A DNA stretch of 64,000 nt, from NCBI RefSeq assembly GCF_032452875.1, contig NC_083869.1:123758001-123822000 (forward strand), given 5' to 3'. The notes beneath the pieces are model-generated. The model saw only the letters and a program-made list of their open reading frames with translations, made no database searches and had not been told where the DNA came from. This stretch comes from Bos javanicus (Eukaryota; Chordata; Mammalia; Artiodactyla; Bovidae). Within the stretch, counting starts at the first letter, position 1, and every line of letters starts with the position of its first letter. Shown here in pieces: positions 22,691-33,670 of the stretch. The position numbers and the translations under genes are program-made.

Positions 22691-23980
22691 CTCTGGCCAC
22701 CCATGCCCCCTCATGGGTGGCCCAAGGAGGCTAGTCCTGCTGGGGTGGATGAAAGGCAGGTGGGGTCACCTGACCCTGGTGGTCAGAATCTGGAGAAGGT
22801 GCTAGATTGCAGGAGCACTATCACCTCCTGATTGCAGAGTTTCCTCAAGGTGGTCAACGATAGCCCAGTAGAGTCTGGTCATCTCACCCCAGTGACCAAG
22901 CAAGAGACAAGAATCAGATTTGTTGATACTTGTATATCATCCTTCCCCCTCACCCCACCCTTCTCCCCTCTTTATCTCCGTGGTTCAACTGGGGCTGAGC
23001 CCACACCATACTCCAAGGGTGAATATGTGATGCAGGCCTTACCATTCAGTAATTCCCTTCCCCCAGCCACACTGACTTGCTCAGATTTGGCACATGAGCC
23101 TGGCTGATTCAATCAGAATTAGACCCTGTATTTTTAATTTTTCTGAAAATTAGCATATGTAAACTGGCTAGTATGAAGCACAGTGGTTGGTGGGCATCTT
23201 GAGAAAGGCCTGCCTGAGAGTGAAGCCAATACCAACAAATGCAGCTCTGAAAGATAGAAAGGAAGGAAAAAGAGCTAGACAGAGAGACAAAGAGCGCATG
23301 TGCTGACATGCGCATGTGGGCACGTGATCACACTGACTCCAAGCCCAGGGAAGGCAGAGGGGACCTTCTTTCTGCATTGCTCCTGCTATTTCCCAGCACT
23401 GGGCAATACCTGGCACAGAGCAACTGGAACTCCTGGAACACCCATATCAAGGCAGGCCTGGAGGCAGAAGCCCCCATACTTCCTGAGTAAAGAGTTTTTC
23501 TGTTCTATCTAAACCAGTTCCAGTTGGGTTTGACAGTAACTCAATGAGTCCTGAGGGTGCCTTGTAGCTGCTCAGCCCCACACACCTGGAGAAACAGTGC
23601 AGGGAACAAAAATGTGAATGAACTTGACCATTTCCCCTTTCTTGGTCCTCTCAGCTCTCCCCAAGAACTATCCCCATCCTCTCCCAGGCAGAGGTCCTAG
23701 CTGGACCATCAGTCATGGGTGTATAAAGGAGGCTTGATGACCACTCAGCTGCTTTCCCCACAGCAGTGTTTGCTCACTGAGCACTAGGAGAGCACGGCTG
23801 GGCTCAGTAAAGTGGTCAGCATTTCTGTGCAGGAGAAGCATCCCCAGGACATACTGGAAATGGGCTCAGAACTGCCAGACTGGGCACTGGGACCCTGCCC
23901 TCTTGTCCAGTAGACACCGGATAAAAGGATAATAAAAGTGACTCTGCACACATCTGTATGGAGTTCACACAGAGTAGATG
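22691..23980. other. Single-copy DNA, no gene seen
   Basis: No recognised exon or repeat. Frames of 91 and 83 residues lack domains. Confidence 0.4.
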
Positions 23981-23984
23981 GACC

Positions 23985-24185
23985 AATGGGAAGAGGCAGG
24001 GCTGAAACCCTGGCTCTGCCACTTACCAGCCACGTGACTTTGACAAATCACATCCCTTCCCTGGTTCTGGGGATTCTCGTCCACAAAATGACCCAGCTCA
24101 CAGAGTGCTGGGAGGAGGGAGCAAGACCAGATTCAGCTCAGAGACTGCTGCGTAGTTAGTGCCCCATAAATCACCACTATGTTAG
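23985..24185 (+). mobile_element. MIR SINE
   Basis: Plus-strand MIR: 'aaccctggctctgccactta', 'ccacgtgactttgacaaatc', 'ctcgtccacaaaatgaccca', 'tagttagtgccccataaatc'. Confidence 0.8.
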
Positions 24186-24524
24186 GGTCAGTCCCACTCT
24201 GCTCTGCCTCCTGCACCCTGGGCTCCTCTAAGGAGGTGATAGGAGGTTGCCTAGAGTTTCAGGAGGATCCAGGACCCAGAGGCACCCCTGTTATATCAGG
24301 GAGCAGCTGCCTGAACATGCATCACACAGTTAGACCTCAGGATGCCCAGAAGCACTGGACGCACTGCAGAGAACACCGAGGCGGGGAGCTGAGTTCAAAC
24401 GACCAGTAGGACATGCCTGATATTCCCACCAGATGCTGTGCTTTAACAGAAACCATACCTAATTTCCATCACCATAGAATGCATGCCTCCATGGACACTC
24501 AGATGTAGGAATGAATGAATGAAT

Positions 24525-24655
24525 TCGAATACATCATTTTACATAAAGAAGATGGAGTCCCATGGAAGTTAAGTTGCTCAAGGTCACAGAGGTCAGACAG
24601 TAGAGCAGGTTGAAATCTCAGCTTTCTATCACTAAAGCCCATGCTCTGTCTCTCA
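24525..24655 (-). mobile_element. MIR SINE fragment
   Basis: Contains 'gttaagttgctcaaggtcac' and 'taaagcccatgctctgtctc' in complement. A short (GAAT)n run at about 24508-24525 precedes it. Confidence 0.7.
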
Positions 24656-24659
24656 AGAA

Positions 24660-24775
24660 AGGAAGAGGCAGGCATGAGCTGAAGGCATCAGAGAGGGCTT
24701 CCTGGAGGAGGTGCCATCCAAGCTAGGCCCTGATGGACAAACTGAGGAGAAGAGCATGCAAGAAGGGAAAAGCAG
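24660..24775 (+). mobile_element. Ancient mammalian repeat fragment, family not assigned
   Basis: Contains 'gagggcttcctggaggaggt', a landmark of the recurrent old repeat, followed by 'taggccctgatgga' and 'gagcatgcaagaaggg'. Confidence 0.5.
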
Positions 24776-25538
24776 CCCAGGTTGCCACTCTCTAGGCCTC
24801 TGGGCCTGGGATTCTCCATGAGAAGGTTCAAGGTCTTCCTGGAGCAGATGCCTCAGAACTTCTCCCCAGAGCAGGTGGAGCTGCATCCTGGGCCATGTTG
24901 GAGGCCGCCCCCTGGTAAGGGTGGTGGGCGGGGCAGAGCAGGAGCTCCTGGGAACATTCACTCGGTGTCTGTCCCAGGTGATTCTGAATGGGAGCGAGGG
25001 TGGCAGTGACCTTGCCCATCTGCTCTCAGAGGACAGTGGTCTCACTAGTGTCTGATGAGGTCATTAGACTACTTTCCATCAGCCAAGCAGGCCCACCAGA
25101 CCCGATTCCCGCAAACGTCTCATCAGCCCTAGAATTGCACTGCCAGCAGTCAGTCCCTGTGATTTCCCTTGCAATTCCCCATGGGTTCAGCACCCTGAGA
25201 AGGTGAGAATCCCCCATTATGTCCACAGTTGGGGGGAAATTAGCCCGTTTCCCTTAAGTTCAGCCTCCGAAGCCCGTCTTCACAGCGCATTTCCCTATGA
25301 TGAGCCTGCAGAAGGCAACACCACCACCCGGCATGAAAACACACATCAGCTGCTCTGTGGGGTATTCTCCACGTGCAGGTGGGGCCAGCTAATCGGAAAC
25401 TATTTTGGGAGCCAGATGCCTGATTCGGGGGTGGGGGGCAGACACATCCATTCTCACAGATAGCTTTCCAGATTCAGGCCCCAAAGCTGAGTGAGCGATC
25501 CTTTTAAATCTCAAATCCCCTTCGCCTTCTACCTGCAT
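24776..25538. other. Single-copy DNA with an exon-like frame and CTCF-like motif
   Basis: A plus-strand open stretch at about 24819-24915 ends at a consensus-like donor (GGTAAGG), but no acceptor or homolog could be identified. A CTCF-like core lies at 24906-24918 (minus). No other feature was recognised. Confidence 0.4.
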
Positions 25539-25539
25539 G

Positions 25540-25690
25540 TCTTCAACAAGCAGTTACTCATGTCAGTCAGGTTCAGGGGGCTCAGGGGGGACACCTGGCT
25601 GTGGAGAGACAGACTCCTGCCTCCTAGGGTTCACCTGTCTTAGGGGGACACATACACTCAGAGAGGGAGACCCGGCAGAGAGGCAGCAGT
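25540..25690 (+). mobile_element. Ancient mammalian repeat fragment, family not assigned
   Basis: Contains 'tcaacaagcagttactcatg', then a decayed middle part ending 'gggacacatacactcagag'. Low-confidence relative of the recurrent old repeat. Confidence 0.35.
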
Positions 25691-25955
25691 CACTGCATTG
25701 TCAGTGCTGACTCTCAGGCGGCTGCACCGCCACCCCAGGGCCCCACGGGAGCCAGACTCTGGAGGGCAGGTGGGCTCATGTCTTTCATCTTCTGTATCTT
25801 CCCTCCACACAGGAAGCTCCAGGACGCCTCCCTGAGCCTGGAACAGTGAGGAGCTCATAGCCAAAGCTCACAAATGCAGCAGAGAAGGAAGATGGGGGTA
25901 CCGAGGGACCTCACTTCATAGACCCAGAGTAGAATTGGAAATTAGTAGGTTGTGA

Positions 25956-26231
25956 CGGAGAAGGCAATGGCACCCCACTCCAGTACTCTTGCCTGGAAAA
26001 TCCCATGGATGGAGGAGCCTGGTAGGCTGTAGTCCATGGGGTCGCTAAGAGTCGGACACGACTGAGCGACTTCCTTTTCACTTTTCACTTTCATGCACTG
26101 GAGAAGGAAATGGCAACTCACTCCAGTGTTCTTGCCTGGAGAATCCCAGGGGCGGGGGAGCCTGGTGGGCTTCCGTCTATGCGGTCGCACAGAGTTGGAC
26201 ACAACTGAAGTGACTTAGCAGCAGCAGCAGC
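25956..26231 (+). mobile_element. Bov-A2 dimeric SINE with target-site duplication
   Basis: Two BovA monomers ('ggagaaggcaatggcacccc' and 'ggagaaggaaatggcaactc') separated by the CACTTTTCACTTTCA linker, with an (AGC)n tail at about 26218-26231. The direct repeat 'aggttgtga' flanks it at 25947-25955 and 26232-26240. It is very similar to the copy at 9805-10081, consistent with a young insertion. Confidence 0.96.
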
Positions 26232-26240
26232 AGGTTGTGA

Positions 26241-26698
26241 GAGTGAGGAAATCAGAAAAGCTTCAACATGAAAAAATGGTCTGGTGGTGACTTTGACATC
26301 TGGCTTTCTCAGGAACAAATTACTCTGCCCCCTGGTAGATTTGAGAGTTTCTGGTACAAAACATTTCTCTCATCTCTTACTTGTCATGCTGAGCTGGACA
26401 AGTCCCAGATTCCAGGAGCCAGCGAGCAATCCTAGCACCAGGGCCCAGGAAAGAGCAGGATGTCTGGGCTTCGGTCTCTCCTCACCAGCCATGTGAATGC
26501 AGATGAGTTCCCATCTGGTGGATGATCCTCCTGTGTCCCAAGCTTGGGAGGGTCAGGGTGATGGACTTGGGGCCCAGGACACCGGCCCCGTGGGCTGCGG
26601 GAGCTCAGGGACTGTGGGGTGAAGGTCAACAGCAGAGAGATGGTGGGAGTGCCAAGGATTCTGGGGCACTGCTCACCCCCTCTCCCTCACTCCTTGCC
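26241..26698. other. Single-copy DNA with a CTCF-like motif
   Basis: No gene was recognised. The CTCF-like core is at 26326-26338. Confidence 0.4.
26326..26338 (-). promoter_or_regulatory. Candidate CTCF core motif
   Basis: On the minus strand it reads CTACCAGGGGGCA, matching 12 of 13 positions of the usual core CCASYAGRKGGCR. This is a motif match only; occupancy cannot be judged from sequence. Confidence 0.4.
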
Positions 26699-26699
26699 C

Positions 26700-26832
26700 C
26701 AACCCCTTGAGTAGGTACTACTCCCACAGAGACACGAGGAAACCAAGGCTCAGAGAGGTCACGTGCTTTGCCCAAGGGCACACAGCTAGCCCCAGAGGGT
26801 CTAGGTCAGATCCTGGCCCCATGCTCTTCCCG
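26700..26832 (-). mobile_element. MIR SINE
   Basis: Contains 'aaaccaaggctcagagaggt', 'tttgcccaagggcacacagc' and 'gatcctggccccatgctctt' in complement. Confidence 0.75.
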
Positions 26833-27019
26833 TGATCCTGGGTTACATTTCTGTCCCCAAAGGCACCTTCTGCAGTCCTTGAGATAACAATCCTGGGGGT
26901 TGAGGGGCCTCTTAGGCCATTCCACAGGACCTTGGCATTCAACCACGCTAGGCCACCAAGCTCATCTTCCTCCCAGCCATGACCCCTCCCTGCCCCACGA
27001 GGGTGGGTTGATCACTGAT

Positions 27020-27160
27020 GGGACCTTCCTAGCTGTGTGACTTGGTCCCTTGGCTCCACCTCCCTGGAGTCACAGTCCCTCTCCTGTAAAAGGAGAAATA
27101 ACAGTTTCCAGCCCCCTGGGGTTATAATGAGGATACAGTGAAGTAATCTTCATACAGCTG
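27020..27160 (+). mobile_element. MIR SINE fragment
   Basis: Contains 'agctgtgtgacttggtccct', 'cctctcctgtaaaaggagaa' and 'tggggttataatgaggatac' in plus order. Confidence 0.7.
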
Positions 27161-27235
27161 GGGTACATGGCCAGCAACCTGTCCTCTTGGGAGCAAGCTC
27201 CTCCTACCAAGCCTCTACCCTCTCCCTTGAAACTG

Positions 27236-27443
27236 AAAGTGTTAGCCTCTCAGCTCTGTCTGACGTTGGTGACCCCATGGACTATAGCATACCAGGCTCC
27301 TCTGTCTATGGAATTTTCTAGGCAAAAATACTAGAGTGGGTTGCCATTCCCTTTCTCTAGGGGATCTTCCCGACCCAGGGATTGAACCTCAGTCTCCTGC
27401 ATTGCAGGCAGTTTCTTTATCCTCTGAGCCACCAGGGAAGCCC
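27236..27443 (-). mobile_element. Bov-tA SINE
   Basis: In complement the order is the tRNA-derived head at the right ('ctgagccaccagggaagccc') and the BovB-derived tail at the left ('gtgttagcctctcagctctg'). It is more diverged than the other copies. It separates L2-like DNA on its right from single-copy DNA. Confidence 0.9.
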
Positions 27444-27740
27444 TACCTGACCCGCCTCTCCTTACCTACTTCTCAATCCCTCACCTGAAGTCCTCCAACA
27501 GCCCCCCCCAAATCTGGCATTTGTTTTTTATTATACTTTTTTTTCTTTCACAGCACTTTTCATACTATGCAATGATTTTTTTTTTTGGTTCATTTACTCA
27601 TTTTGTTCAGCTGTGTCCCAAACTGCCCAAGACCTTGAGGGCAGATACCTGGCTATCTTGTTCACAGAGCCTGGCACGCAGAAGCCTGATAAGTACCTGC
27701 TGGATGAAGGGTTGGATGAGAAGTGGGACTGGGTTGTATC
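27444..27740 (+). mobile_element. L2 3' end
   Basis: Contains 'ttcacagcacttttcatact', 'agaccttgagggcagatacc', 'cagagcctggcacgcagaag' and 'ctgctggatgaagggttgga', the order typical of L2 3' UTR ends. Confidence 0.7.
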
Positions 27741-27744
27741 AGTC

Positions 27745-28090
27745 AGTATAGGTGAGGTGCTGTAACAAGTAGCCCCAGTGACTTCACCCAAGAAGAGCTG
27801 GTTTCTCTCCTCATTAAGTCCACATGAAGGTTGCTGGTCTGAGGATCTCCTGCAGGGAGGCACCTTTTCTGAGCAGTGATGCAGGGATGCAGGCTCCTTC
27901 CATCTGTGATTATGTCATCTCCACACATGGCCTCTGGGATCACCAGGGAAGGGGAGTGAATGAGGCGAACATCACCAGGTAATTAACCAGCTCAGCCCAG
28001 AGGGGTGCACATCATTTCTACCCACATATCACTGGCTAGAATGAATGTGCCTCCTGCCCCACTTGGATGCATGGGGGCTGGGAAATGTCA
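27745..28090 (-). mobile_element. Old LTR-like relic, family uncertain
   Basis: Landmarks 'gtatcagtcagtataggtga', 'ggtgctgtaacaagtagccc' and 'tacccacatatcactggcta' resemble an old mammalian LTR-type repeat read in complement. The family is not confirmed and no target duplication was found. Confidence 0.35.
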
Positions 28091-28624
28091 CCCCAGGCTG
28101 GGCAGCCACCCCCAGCATCAGCCTTGCACTGTGAAAGGAGAGAGTGAACAGCTATCTTCACAGAGATGGCCAACAGCCATCTCTGCCCCTCTGCAGTGGC
28201 AACTGATGACTCCTGTCATTTTTCTCCTCTTCCTGAGACCCCTGGGCCCTGAGACCTCTCTCTGAGCCTCTTGCTGGCACTGATGCCTGGGTCAGGAGGG
28301 TGTGGAGTCCAGATCAATGTCTCAGGAAAGGGCTGGGAGAGCTGCTCCCTGCACATGGTTGGGAGGGGGTAAAGTTCTGGCTGTTTTGAGCTGATTGTGT
28401 TTGGAACCTTCTGTGTCTGCTGAGCTGCTAATTCCAGGGCCATCTGCCTGTGTTCCCAGCACCAAAGCCCCGGGATAAACAAGTTATCTTCTGTAGTTCT
28501 TAAAGAAAGTTTTGGCAGAGGGTGGGGAGAGCGAGGGGGAGAGGAAGGAGGCCTCCAAAGTCTTGTCTCTGAAGAGAACGTGCTGCCCTGCCGAGGAACA
28601 AAGGATGTTGGGGGGACTGGAGTG
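28091..28624. other. Single-copy DNA, no gene seen
   Basis: No recognised repeat. The 183-residue frame beginning at 28512 continues through the neighbouring MIR to 29063 and so is not supported as a gene. Confidence 0.4.
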
Positions 28625-28765
28625 TAATTTGCCTGGAGCTCAGAGCCTCATAAGAATCACCAGAGATGGCTGTGGTTTGCCCCCATTTTACAGAGAAGGG
28701 ACCCAAGGTGCAAAGAAATTGATGAGTCTGCTGAAGGTCCCAATGTCCAGGTCACAGAGCAAAGC
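28625..28765 (-). mobile_element. MIR SINE fragment
   Basis: Contains 'tttgcccccattttacagag' and 'tgaaggtcccaatgtccagg' in complement, diverged. Confidence 0.55.
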
Positions 28766-29533
28766 TGGTGGTGGCTCCTTATCGGTCTCTGGTCACTGCT
28801 TCTTCACGTGTCTCCCCCTCAGGCTGGAAGCACCCAGCCCCTCAGCCCTTCCGGGAAGCACCTCCCCTCCTCATCACCGAATTCTGGGGATCAGAAAAGC
28901 TCAGGATTGTGAAGGAGGCTCAGGGGAGTGTCTGCCCTTGCAGGCAGGGTCACAAAGCAATGTGAAGCTGGGCGATGGAGGGGTACGGAAGGACAGACTT
29001 GGAGACGCAGCACTTGGAATGAGTCCCGGATCCATCAGGCACCTGCTCTGTGATCCCCTGTGACCTTCACCTCCCCGGGAAACAGCAATAAACCACCACC
29101 CGGGAGTGACTGGCACGTGGCACGTGGCAACAGATGTTTGTTCCCCTTCCATTCAGAGGCACGACTCGGAGTTTTAATCATCACCTCCGAGAACACCCAG
29201 TCTCTGCTCTCGCCCCCACCAATTTCTCAGGAAATCTCTTTACTTCCCAAGGCTCCATGTGAATGCCGCTGTGATTTGGATCAATAATAGTAACCAGGAA
29301 AGGATTTGGAATCTGCATCCCAGATCTCAGCTGCCTTGTTTCTGGGATAAAATTGACTTGGGATAGGATGCCAGCTCTGTCACCTGCCCACCAAGTGAAG
29401 CCACGCTAGTCTCTTTGCTACGTGAAAGTGTGTTTACTCATGAAACGGGAATTATACTGGAAACTCCCCCATATTATATTTTAAAAAACAAAACCCCAAA
29501 GACATAAAATTACTAAGCCAGAGAGAAAATATT
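28766..29533. other. No gene seen
   Basis: Single-copy sequence; AT-rich near 29465-29530 next to the BovB insertion. Confidence 0.4.
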
Positions 29534-29539
29534 AACCAT

Positions 29540-29852
29540 TTTGTTGTTATTCAGTCCCTCACTCCTGTCCGACTCTTTGGGACCCCATGGACTGCAGCAC
29601 GCCAGGCTTCCCTGTCCTTCACAATCTCCCGGAGCTTGCTGAAACTCATGTCCATTGAGTCGGTGATGCCATCCAACCATCTCTTCCTCTGTAGTCACCT
29701 TCTCCTCCCGCCTTCAGTCTTTCCCAGTATCAGGGTCTTTTCCAATGAGTCAGTTCTTCGCATCAGGTGGCCAAAGCATTGGAGCTTCAGCTTCAGCATC
29801 AGTCCATCCAATGGATATTCCAGACTTATTTCCTTTAGGATTGACTGGTATG
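29540..29852 (-). mobile_element. BovB (RTE) LINE 3' end with target-site duplication
   Basis: Complement of the BovB 3' terminus, from 'tgttgttattcagtccctca' to 'ttcctttaggattgactggt'. The direct repeat AACCAT at 29534-29539 and 29853-29858 brackets it. It sits at the 3' edge of the neighbouring L1-like element. Confidence 0.9.
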
Positions 29853-29858
29853 AACCAT

Positions 29859-32757
29859 AGCTAAGGTTTATTTTTATCAGGCTTATTGGGGGATAATTGG
29901 CTTATGATAAACTGTGCATATTTAAGTGTACAGTTAAAGTTTTGACATATGTGTGCTTCTGTGAAACCATTACCTCAGTCAAAATGACAAAGACATTCTT
30001 CACCCCAAACTTTCATTTGTGGTCTTTGTAATACTGACCTACAACCCATGCTCACCTCTGTCCCCAGACAACCACCCATCTGGCTTTTCTCACTACAGAT
30101 TGGTTTGCCTGTCTCAGAAGTTTTTATAAATGGAACCATACCATATGTAATCATTTTGTCTGGCTTCTTTCACTCAGCGTAATTATTTTCAGATTTATTC
30201 ATGCTGTTGCAATCGTATATCAATTCTTGCGTATCAGTAGTCCATTCTTTTTTATTTTTGAGTAGTTTTCCTTGGCAAGGATAGATCTTTTTTACCCATT
30301 TAATGACCCTGTTGATGAGTTTTTAGGCTGTCTCATATTTGGAACTATTACAGACAAAACTGCTCTGAAACATTTGTGTACCATTTCCCTCTAATTTCTG
30401 TCTTAGCGGCATCTCACAAATGTGTCTGTGTTGTGTTTTAATTTTCATTCATTTCAAGATACTTTGTAATTTTCCCTTGTATTTCTTCTTTGAACTATGG
30501 ATTATTTAAAAGTGTGTTTACTTAGTTTCCAATTTGGGGGGTATTTTCCAGAGACTTTTCTATCATTGATTTCTAATTTAATTCCATTGTGGTTGGAGAA
30601 CTTATGTTGCATGACTTGAACACTTTTAAAATTTTTGAGATTTGTTGCACATAGCCCAAAATCGTGTGTCTCTCAGTAACTGCTCTGTGTGCCCTTGAAA
30701 AGAATATGCACTCTGCTGTGGCTGTGTAGAATTTTCTATAAATGCCAAGTAGGTTGAGTTTGTTGATGGCATTGTTCGAGTCTTCTATATCCTTACTAAT
30801 TTTCTATTTGCTCTCTCAGTTATTGAGAGCGCAGTTTTTTGCAATCTCTAGCCAACTGAAGCTTGTTTATTTCTCCTTGAGGTCATAAATTTTCCTTCAT
30901 GTGTTTTGAACATCTGTTATTGTGTTTGCGAACATTGATAACTGATACATCCTCCCAATGAATTGACACTTTTGTCTTTATGAAATGACCCTCTTATCCC
31001 AGGCGACATTGTTTGCATGTCATCACTCCAGCTTTGTTACCGATAGCACCACTCCAGCTTTCTTTTCATTAGTGTTACATGGTATATAACTTTCCATCCC
31101 TTCCGTTTCACCTATTTCTGTCTTTTGATATTTAAAATGTGTTTCTCGTAGGCTGCTTACGGCTGTGTCTTGCCTCTGCATCCAATATGATGATCTATGT
31201 CTTTTAGTTGGATATATTTAATGTGATGACTGATATGGCTGGGTTTTAGACGTACCATCTTGCTATTTATTTGCTATTTCTTCCATCTGTTCTTTGTGCT
31301 CTTTTCCCTCTTGCTCTGCCTTCTTTTGGACTAATTAGGTAGTTTTTATGATTCCATTTAATCTCCTTCGTTGGCTTCTTAGTTATACCTCCTTGTTTTG
31401 TTATTTCGGTCCTTGCCTTAGGACTGACAGTACACATTTTTAACTTATCGCTGCCTACTCTCAAGTGTTTTATACCACTTTACGTTTAGTGTAAGAGCCT
31501 TACAACAGGCTCTCCGAGTCTATGTGTTAAAGTGGTTGTACATTTACTTCTACATAACAAATGGTAAACAGCCAATTATCTTTTAAATATATTTAAATAG
31601 TGAGAGAAAAAAATGTATTTTATATTTACTCACATAGTTCTCACTTTCAGAGCTCTTTATCCTTAAATGTTTCTACATGTTGTCACTTTCCTCCTGACTG
31701 CCTTTAATATGTCTCGCAGCACATATCGTCTAAAAGTGAAGCCTTTCAACATCTGTGTTCCTGAAAGCATCTTTTATTTACCTTTACTTTTGAAAAATAT
31801 TTTCGTTGTCTTTAGAATTCTAGGATGATGATTGCTTTGTACTTTTTGTTTTCCTTTTCAGAATTTTAAAGATTTTGCTCCACTGTCATCTGGCTTACAT
31901 GGTTTCTGATGAGAAATCTGTTGTCCTCATTTTTTTTCTTCCTCTGTAAGGAATGTGTCTTTTTCCTCTAAATGCTTTTAAGATTTTCTCCTTATCACTG
32001 GTTTTGAAGACTTTCATTGTGATATGCCTTGGTATAATTTTTTCCATGTTTCTTGTGCTTGAAGTTTTCTGAGATTCTTGGATCTACGGATTTAAAGTAG
32101 TAACCAAATATGGGGGGAAATCTCACCATTATATCTTCAAATGTATTTCTGAACACATCCTTTTAATTTTAGGGACTCCAATTACACATGTAACAGGCAA
32201 TCTGAAGTTATCCCACAGATCACTGATAATCTGTTTATCTTTTTTACATTATTCTTTTTTCTCTGTGTGTTTCCTTTTGAATAATTTGTATTTCTATGTC
32301 ATCAAGTCAGCCAGTCCCTTTTTCTGCAATGTTGAATTTGCCATTACAACTGTCTAGCATTTTTTTCATCTCACACATGGTTATTTTCACCTCTAGACAT
32401 TCAATTTTGGTTTTCTGCATGTCTTCCTTGGCTCTACCTATCGCTTCCAGTCTTTAGTCTGTCCCCTCTATTTCAGAGTGTATGAAATAATGTTAAAATC
32501 GTTGGTTTTACCATTCTTGTCTGCAAATCATATCATTTGCTTCAGTTCTAAGCTTTGATTTTTTTATACTCACCGTAGGTCATATTTTCTTTGATTGCCT
32601 GGAAATTCTTGACAGAATACTAGTCATTATCAATTTTGTCTTTCAGGGTTCTTAACATTTTTGTATTCTTATAAATCCTCTTAAACTTTGTCCTGGGACA
32701 CAGATAAGTAACATGGACACACGTATCTCAAGTCTGGCTTTTAAGACTTATTAAGCA
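29859..32757 (-). pseudogene. L1/HAL1-like element, minus strand, 2.9 kb
   Basis: Read from the left in complement: L1 3' UTR (about 29859-30395, for example 'tttgacatatgtgtgcttct' and 'ggcttctttcactcagcgta'), then directly the ORF2 endonuclease C-terminal region (30395-31000, complement of DIYRT/EYTFFS-type sequence near 30690-30760), then ORF1 and 5' UTR-like DNA out to 32757. The large reverse-transcriptase and C-terminal part of ORF2 expected between the 3' UTR and endonuclease is missing. This is either a half-L1 (HAL1) arrangement or an internal deletion of an old L1. All frames are broken. Confidence 0.75.
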
Positions 32758-32766
32758 AAAACACAC

Positions 32767-32965
32767 GGGCTTCCCTGGTGGCTCAGTTGGTAAAGAGTCT
32801 GCCTGCAATGCAGGAGACTTGGGTTCGATCCCTGGGTCAGGAAGATCCCCTGAGAAGGAAATGGCAGCCCACTCCAGTATCCTTGCCTAGAGAATCCCAT
32901 GGATGGGAGAGCCAGTAGGCTACAGTCCATGGGGTCACAAAGAGTCGGACACAATGGAGGGACTA
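32767..32965 (+). mobile_element. Bov-tA SINE
   Basis: Complete copy: 'ttccctggtggctcagttgg', B-box region 'gggttcgatccctgggtcag', then BovB-derived tail to 'gtcggacacaatggagggac'. Short 'acacac' tracts lie on both sides, so exact ends are ambiguous. It marks the right edge of the L1/HAL1-like element. Confidence 0.95.
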
Positions 32966-33121
32966 ACACACACAAAGATGTGTGGGGAACTTTCGTAGCA
33001 TGGACTAGACTTTGGGGTCAGAGACACACAGGCTCAGGGACCCTGAGGACCATAAGGATCCTGAGTCCTTATGAGCTCTGTGACCCTGAGCCTCAGTTTC
33101 TTCATTAATAAAAAGGGAGTT

Positions 33122-33332
33122 GCTGATAAGAACCTGTCGTACAGCACAGGGAACTTGACTCAATACTCTATGATGACTTGTATGGGAAAAGAATCTACAA
33201 AAACTAAGAGTGGATATATGTATATTTATACGTGTAACTGATGCACTTTGCTGTACGCCTGAAACTAACACGATGTTGTGAATCAAGTAAACTCCAAAAA
33301 AAATTTAAATGATGAAAATTAAACAACCAGAC
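33122..33332 (+). mobile_element. Artiodactyl L1 3' end with target-site duplication
   Basis: Contains 'acagcacagggaacttgact', 'tgggaaaagaatctacaaaa' and 'ttgctgtacgcctgaaacta', ending in an A-rich tail. The direct repeat AGGGAGTT at 33114-33121 and 33333-33340 brackets it inside a MIR. Confidence 0.9.
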
Positions 33333-33364
33333 AGGGAGTTTAACAGCCACCTTACAGGGCTATG

Positions 33365-33587
33365 CCTGCATGCTAAGTCACTTCAGTTGTGTCCAACTCT
33401 GTGTGACCCATGGACTGCAGGCCGCCAGGCTCCTCTGTCCATGGGATTCTCCAGGCAAGAATACTGGAGTGGGTTACCATGCCCTCCTCCAAGGGATCTT
33501 CCCAACCCAGGAATCAAACCCACATCTCTTACATCCACTTGCATTAGTAGGCAGGTTCTTCACCCCTAGCACCTCCTGGAGAGCTTG
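33365..33587 (-). mobile_element. Bov-tA SINE with target-site duplication
   Basis: Complement orientation: BovB-derived tail on the left ('ttcagttgtgtccaactctg'), decayed tRNA-derived head on the right. The 10-bp repeat CAGGGCTATG flanks it at 33355-33364 and 33588-33597. Confidence 0.93.
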
Positions 33588-33670
33588 CAGGGCTATGAGG
33601 AAGGTTAAATAGATCATGGATGGGGACGGCACAGTGCCTGGAGCAGTTTGCTCTGGTCAGAACAACTGCA

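Larger units (their letters stand above)
33000..33670 (+). mobile_element. MIR SINE split by two later insertions
   Basis: The pieces read in MIR order once the insertions are removed: 33000-33121 ('gtgaccctgagcctcagttt', 'cttcattaataaaaaggg'), 33333-33364 ('taacagccaccttacagggc'), and 33588-33670 ('ggctatgaggaaggttaaat', 'gcacagtgcctggagcag'). An L1 3' end (33122-33332) and a Bov-tA (33365-33587) fill the gaps. Confidence 0.85.

Noticed and set aside
28512..29063. 183-residue plus-strand frame
   Set aside because: It passes through the MIR at 28625-28765 and shows no domain.
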